Origin: Methylomicrobium lacus LW14
Lineage (GTDB): Bacteria > Pseudomonadota > Gammaproteobacteria > Methylococcales > Methylomonadaceae
Assembly (NCBI RefSeq): GCF_000527095.1
Contig: NZ_AZUN01000001.1
Span: 3,733,501-3,797,500, forward strand
Direction of reading: 5' to 3'
DNA length: 64,000 nucleotides
The position numbers and the translations under genes were made by a program. The notes under the pieces are model-generated. The model had not been told where the DNA came from, ran no database searches, and saw only the letters and a program-made list of their open reading frames with translations. Positions 59,775-64,000 of this stretch are shown in pieces. The number at the start of each line of letters is the position of its first letter. The stretch's first letter is position 1.

Positions 59775-61179
59775 TCTAGCGTCATGTTTGATCGCCGCCG
59801 GTTTGGCCGGCTGCGCTATGGGGCCCGATTACAAGGAAACCGCGCCAACCGTTCCCGAGCGCTGGCAAGCCTCCGGCTTGAAACCGGCGAAAGAGGGCGC
59901 TACGCCTGTTGGCGCAGAAGCGTTGCGGCGCTGGTGGCAAAGTTTCGGCGATGCGGCACTGGACCGTCTGATGGAGCAGGCGCTGGCCGGCAACCTCGAT
60001 ATCAAGATTGCGCTGACCCGTATCGACCAGGCCCGCGCCGAGCGCCGCAGCACGCGCGCGGAATTGTTTCCGACCGTCAATGTGGCTGCAGGCGCGCAGC
60101 GCAACGAGAATCCGTTTCCGGGGTTCGCGCCCGGCCTCAAGTTCAATCTGTTCGAACTCGGTTTCGATGCGCTCTGGGAAATCGATCTGTTCGGCCGCCA
60201 GCAGCGGCGCCTGGAGGCCGCCTCCGCGGATCTGGAAGGCGCAGCGGAGCAATATCGCCAGTCGCAGGTCGTACTGACTTCCGAAATCGCGCGCACCTAT
60301 GTCGATTATAGGAGCCTTCAGAACCAACTCAGAATTACGCGCTCAAACCTGGAGTCGCAGCAGAAGACGTTGCGATTGACCGAAAGGCTCAACGACGAAG
60401 GCGTCGGCACGAAACACGACGTGGTGCGGGCGAGGGCGCAGGCGTCCGCGACCGAATCCCAGATTCCGGCGCTCGAAGCCCGATGGGTTTCGGCCTTGCG
60501 CCAGCTCGAAGTGCTGGCGGGTGGGCGTCCCGGTTCCCTGGACAAGCAGCTGAATTCCAGCGGCGCGGTGCCGGCGGCGCCGGCGCTCGGGATTCTGGCT
60601 TCCCCGGCCGAAACGATACGCCATCGCCCCGACCTTCGCGTCGCCGAACGCAGTCTCGCGGCCGCGACCGCGATGCAGGGGGCTGCGATCGCGGAACTGT
60701 TTCCGAAGCTATCGCTGTCGGCCTTCTTGGGGCTGCGCAATACCGACATCGAAAGCTTGTTCAAATCGGCGTCGTTTTCCTACGGCACCGCCGCCAATCT
60801 GTTGCAGCCCTTGCTGAATTTCGGCCGCATCCGCGCCGGCATCGATTTGGCCGATGCGAAGCAGAAGGAAGCTTATCTGAACTATGAAAAGGCGGTGCTG
60901 GAGGCGCTGCAGGAAACCGAGATCGCGCTGACCCGCTACCTGAAGGAAGAAATCCGGCGGCAGACTCTAGCCCGTTCGGTGGCCGATCTGAAGGAATCGG
61001 TCCGTTTGTCGAATTTACGCTATACGGAAGGCGTCAGCTCGTTTCTGGACGTGCTGGACGCGCAGCGCGCTCTGTATATCGCCGAAATCGATCTGGCCCG
61101 CTCGGAGGCGGACACCGCGACCAATCTGATCGCCTTGTACAAGGCGCTGGGCGGCGGCGCGAACGCCCTATCGACATAA
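59764..61179 (+). CDS. Outer-membrane efflux lipoprotein (NodT/OprM family)
   Basis: 471 residues. Lipobox LAGC (Cys17: GLAGCAMGPDYKETAP), two OEP repeats with FDALWEIDLFGRQQRRLEAA and YEKAVLEALQETEIALTRY, and RYTEGVSSFLDVLDAQRALY. It forms the outer-membrane channel for tripartite pumps. It overlaps tetR and precedes a second export system (61199 onwards), so it may serve both EmrAB and the ABC exporter. Confidence 0.93.
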   Translation: MKPSLASCLIAAGLAGCAMGPDYKETAPTVPERWQASGLKPAKEGATPVGAEALRRWWQSFGDAALDRLMEQALAGNLDIKIALTRIDQARAERRSTRAELFPTVNVAAGAQRNENPFPGFAPGLKFNLFELGFDALWEIDLFGRQQRRLEAASADLEGAAEQYRQSQVVLTSEIARTYVDYRSLQNQLRITRSNLESQQKTLRLTERLNDEGVGTKHDVVRARAQASATESQIPALEARWVSALRQLEVLAGGRPGSLDKQLNSSGAVPAAPALGILASPAETIRHRPDLRVAERSLAAATAMQGAAIAELFPKLSLSAFLGLRNTDIESLFKSASFSYGTAANLLQPLLNFGRIRAGIDLADAKQKEAYLNYEKAVLEALQETEIALTRYLKEEIRRQTLARSVADLKESVRLSNLRYTEGVSSFLDVLDAQRALYIAEIDLARSEADTATNLIALYKALGGGANALST

Positions 61180-61198
61180 CTGAAACCTGCCGGGAGGA

Positions 61199-62269
61199 TT
61201 GATGAGCGCACAGACAAAATCGATACTGACCTGGATTCTTGCCGGAGCCGTGTTCGCGGCCGCGGCCGTCTGGTGGAGCTTGCGTCCGAACGGGCTGCCG
61301 GCGGGCATCGTTTCCGGCAATGGCCGTATCGAAGCGACAGAAATCGACATCGCCACCAAGACGTCCGGCCGAGTCATCGAGATTCTGGCGCACGAAGGCG
61401 ACTTCGTAAAGGCCGGCGATCTGCTGGCGCGGATGGATTCGGAAGTGCTGCTGGCCCAAAAGGCCGAGGCGGAGGCGCAGGTGCGCCAGGCCGAAAACGC
61501 CTATCTGACCGCGAAATCGATCGTGGTTCAACGCGAGAGCGAACGCCTCGCCGCCCAGGCGGTTGTCGCCCAGCGCCAGGCCGAACTCGACGTTGCCCGC
61601 AAGCGTTTGAAGCGCTCGCAGCGGCTCGTCGGCGAAGGCGCTATCCCGCAGCAGGAAGTCGACGATAACCGCGCCCGGGTGCTGGGAGCGGAGGCGGCCG
61701 TCAGGGCCGCCGAGGCGCAGGTCGCGGCCGCGCGCGCCGGCATCGAGGCGTCGAAGTCGCAGGTGGTAGAGTCGCAGTCTTTGATCGAGGCAGCCAAAGC
61801 GACCGTCGCGCGGCTGAAGGCCGATATCGACGACCGCGCACTGAAGGCGCCGCGCGACGGCCGCGTGCAGTACCGGGTCGCCGAGCCCGGCGAAGTGCTC
61901 GATGCCGGCGGCCGGGTGCTGAACATGGTGGATCTGTCCGATGTGTATATGACCTTCTTTTTGCCTACCGAGGCCGCCGGTAATGTGGCACTAGGCAGCG
62001 AAATCCGCCTCGTCTTCGATGCCGCGCCAAATCTTGTGGTTCCGGCCAAAGCCAGCTTCGTCGCCAGTGTCGCCCAGTTCACGCCAAAGACCGTCGAGAC
62101 CGAGAGCGAACGCCTGAAGTTGATGTTCCGCGTGCGTGCGAGGATCGCTCCCGAGCTATTGAAACAGCATCTCGAACAGGTCAAGACCGGTTTGCCCGGC
62201 ATGGCCTATGTCAAAATCGACCCGGCCGTAGAATGGCCCGCCGAACTCGCGATCAAGTTGATCAAATGA
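61199..62269 (+). CDS. yhiI: HlyD-family adaptor (YhiI/YbhG-like)
   Basis: 356 residues: membrane helix (about 9-28), GNGRIEATEIDIATKTSGRV, two long heptad helices (about 85-200) and LKAPRDGRVQYRVAEPGEV, with a C-terminal RRAR-like barrel. Its stop overlaps the next ATG (ATGA). The pair with an RbbA-type ABC protein matches the E. coli yhiI-rbbA-yhhJ order. It would carry substrate from the inner-membrane transporter to the NodT-type channel. Confidence 0.9.
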   Translation: MMSAQTKSILTWILAGAVFAAAAVWWSLRPNGLPAGIVSGNGRIEATEIDIATKTSGRVIEILAHEGDFVKAGDLLARMDSEVLLAQKAEAEAQVRQAENAYLTAKSIVVQRESERLAAQAVVAQRQAELDVARKRLKRSQRLVGEGAIPQQEVDDNRARVLGAEAAVRAAEAQVAAARAGIEASKSQVVESQSLIEAAKATVARLKADIDDRALKAPRDGRVQYRVAEPGEVLDAGGRVLNMVDLSDVYMTFFLPTEAAGNVALGSEIRLVFDAAPNLVVPAKASFVASVAQFTPKTVETESERLKLMFRVRARIAPELLKQHLEQVKTGLPGMAYVKIDPAVEWPAELAIKLIK

Positions 62270-64000
62270 ACGGCCACACGCCTGCAGGGCCGGCCGTCCG
62301 CGTGCAGGGTGTCAGCCTGCGCTACGGCAGGAATCTCGCCCTCGACAACCTCAGTCTGGATATTCCGAGCGGCCGCATGGTCGGTCTGATCGGCCCCGAC
62401 GGCGTCGGCAAGTCCAGTTTGATGGCGCTGTTGACCGGGGCAAGGAAAATGCAGAAAGGCCGGATCGAGGTGTTGGGCGGCGATATTGCGGACGCGGCGC
62501 ACCGCCGCGCGGTCTGCCCGCGCATCGCCTACATGCCCCAGGGACTGGGCAAGAATCTCTATCTCACGCTCTCGGTATTCGAGAACGTCGATTTTTTCGG
62601 CCGCTTGTTCGGCCACGAGCAAGCCGAACGCCATCAACGCATCGCCGAACTGCTCGACAGCACCGGTTTGAGCCCTTTCCGCGACCGGCAGGCCGGGCAA
62701 CTGTCGGGCGGCATGAAACAAAAGCTCGGACTGTGTTGTTCGCTGATTCACGATCCCGACCTCCTGGTGCTGGATGAGCCGACGACCGGCGTCGATCCCT
62801 TGTCCCGCGCCCAGTTCTGGGAGCTGATCGAGCGCCTAAGCGCGCGCCATTTGGGTATGAGCGTGCTGGTCTCGACCGCCTACATGGACGAGGCAGAGCG
62901 CTTCGACTGGCTGGTGGCGATGGATGCAGGCAAAATCCTGGCCACCGGCACGGCGTCGGAACTGCGCGCAAAAACCGGTGCCGGTACGCTGGAAGCGGCT
63001 TTTATCCGGCTGCTGCCGGAGGCAAAGCGCCTGGGCCACAAGGCAATCGTGATTCCGGCGCGGGACACCGGGGGCGAGCCGGAAATTGCGATTGAAGCCC
63101 ATGATCTGACGATGCGCTTCGGCGATTTCGTCGCGGTCGATCGCGTCAGTTTGCGTATCGAGCGCGGCGAAATCTTCGGCTTTCTCGGCTCCAATGGCTG
63201 CGGCAAGTCGACCACGATGAAGATGCTGACCGGCCTGCTGCAACCGAGCGAAGGCGATGCTTTGCTGTTCGGACGGGGCGTAGACGCCGGCAATCTGGAC
63301 ACGCGGAGGCGCGTCGGCTACATGTCGCAGGCGTTCTCGCTGTATTCCGAACTGAGTGTGCGGCAAAATCTGGAACTGCACGCCCGGCTGTTTCACCTGC
63401 CCGAAGCCGAAATTCCCGTTCGCGTGACCGAGATGGCCGATCGCTTCGGGCTCGGGCCGGTGATGGACGTCCTGCCCGACAACTTGCCGCTGGGCATCAG
63501 GCAGCGCCTTTCGCTGGCGGTCGCGGTAATCCATAAGCCCGATTTGCTGATTCTCGACGAGCCGACCTCCGGCGTCGATCCGGTCGCGCGCGACAGCTTT
63601 TGGGAGCTGATGATCGACCTGTCACGCCGCGATCGCGTCACCATCTTTATTTCAACCCATTTCATGAACGAGGCCGAGCGCTGCGACCGCATCTCGCTGA
63701 TGCATGCCGGCAAGGTGCTTGCCAGCGACAGCCCCGCCGCACTGATTGAACGCAGCGGCCATGCCTCTCTGGAAGCGGTCTTCATCGACTATCTGAAGGC
63801 AGCGAGCGGAATTGACGATGCGCCGGCCGGAGTCCCTGAGATCGGGGAGGCATCACTCTCTCCCCCTCTTCGGCCGGAGGAGAAGGAACAAGTCTCGCCG
63901 CATCCCCGTTTCAGCCTGTTGCGGCTGTTCAGCTATACCGTGCGCGAAACTATGGAGCTGCGCCGCGACCCGATTCGTTGGCTGATCGCCCTGTTCGGTA
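62266..64000 (+). CDS. rbbA: RbbA-type double ABC ATPase fused to permease, cut by window end
   Basis: ATG 62266 overlaps the adaptor stop; the frame is open to 64000 (578 codons seen). ABC domain 1 (about 10-230): Walker A GPDGVGKSS, signature LSGGMKQKLG, Walker B LLVLDEPTTGVD. ABC domain 2 (about 265-500): Walker A GSNGCGKST, a degenerate signature LPLGIRQRLS, Walker B LLILDEPTSGVD. A linker then leads to FSLLRLFSYTVRETMELRRDPIRW, the start of an ABC-2 membrane domain. E. coli RbbA was described as ribosome-associated; in this context an exporter role is likelier. Confidence 0.93.
   Translation, partial: MNGHTPAGPAVRVQGVSLRYGRNLALDNLSLDIPSGRMVGLIGPDGVGKSSLMALLTGARKMQKGRIEVLGGDIADAAHRRAVCPRIAYMPQGLGKNLYLTLSVFENVDFFGRLFGHEQAERHQRIAELLDSTGLSPFRDRQAGQLSGGMKQKLGLCCSLIHDPDLLVLDEPTTGVDPLSRAQFWELIERLSARHLGMSVLVSTAYMDEAERFDWLVAMDAGKILATGTASELRAKTGAGTLEAAFIRLLPEAKRLGHKAIVIPARDTGGEPEIAIEAHDLTMRFGDFVAVDRVSLRIERGEIFGFLGSNGCGKSTTMKMLTGLLQPSEGDALLFGRGVDAGNLDTRRRVGYMSQAFSLYSELSVRQNLELHARLFHLPEAEIPVRVTEMADRFGLGPVMDVLPDNLPLGIRQRLSLAVAVIHKPDLLILDEPTSGVDPVARDSFWELMIDLSRRDRVTIFISTHFMNEAERCDRISLMHAGKVLASDSPAALIERSGHASLEAVFIDYLKAASGIDDAPAGVPEIGEASLSPPLRPEEKEQVSPHPRFSLLRLFSYTVRETMELRRDPIRWLIALFG

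Overview
The window suggests a gammaproteobacterium, most likely a methylotroph of the Methylococcales type (inference). Direct pointers are the order 4.5S RNA–dnaX–ybaB–recR, a periplasmic methanethiol oxidase (SBP56) next to a sulfite dehydrogenase pair, lpxD, hemL and an RtcR/sigma-54 RNA-repair locus. The first 15.3 kb look AT-richer and accessory; most of the rest is GC-rich chromosome with some repeat-rich accessory patches.

Layout. (1) 1–15334: the end of an integrative element. A minus-strand type IVb pilus cluster (secretin, ATPase, polytopic platform protein, minor pilin, GspL/GspM-like proteins and small accessory genes) faces a plus-strand major prepilin. Secreted and lipoprotein genes of unknown function follow, then an excisionase-like gene and a tyrosine integrase. 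Four ~70-bp repeats with a perfect 17-bp palindrome lie inside the pilus cluster. (2) 15560–18395: a TetR gene with an operator in its own promoter, then a DUF4242 protein, methanethiol oxidase and a cupin. (3) 18841–22800: a secreted S8/S53-like protease, then a sulfite oxidase-type molybdoenzyme and its cytochrome c. (4) 22801–25022: repeat-rich DNA with a small membrane protein, an unknown gene and a HigBA module. (5) 25183–30319: an RNA-repair locus. A sigma-54 promoter drives rtcB, which is followed by a structured segment, two abutting tRNA-like genes, more hairpins and a slipin gene; rtcR is divergent. (6) 30376–31358: VapBC with a palindromic operator, and a small inverted-repeat element holding a GxxExxY remnant.

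(7) 31375–34884: an NCS2 permease, an unknown protein, an amidohydrolase and a small multidrug-resistance-type protein. (8) 34894–39137 (minus): a lipid operon with an acyl ligase–carrier–acyltransferase fusion, a CDP-alcohol phosphotransferase and CdsA. (9) 39436–46757: glcEF, a small PA3496-like protein, a PilZ protein, birA–coaX–double-SPOR operon and a 63-residue membrane protein. (10) 47031–54256: lpxD, moaC divergent from moaDE–DUF2797, a secreted unknown, a HIT protein, recR–ybaB–dnaX and 4.5S RNA. (11) 54432–64000: hemL, a small secreted protein, an EmrAB-type pump divergent from its TetR (21-bp operator between them), an outer-membrane factor, and a YhiI/RbbA-type exporter cut by the window end.

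The most unusual feature is the rtcB transcription unit, where a ligase for broken tRNAs is apparently co-transcribed with two non-standard tRNA-like RNAs. The palindromic repeat array in the pilus cluster and the three-gene lipid operon come next.
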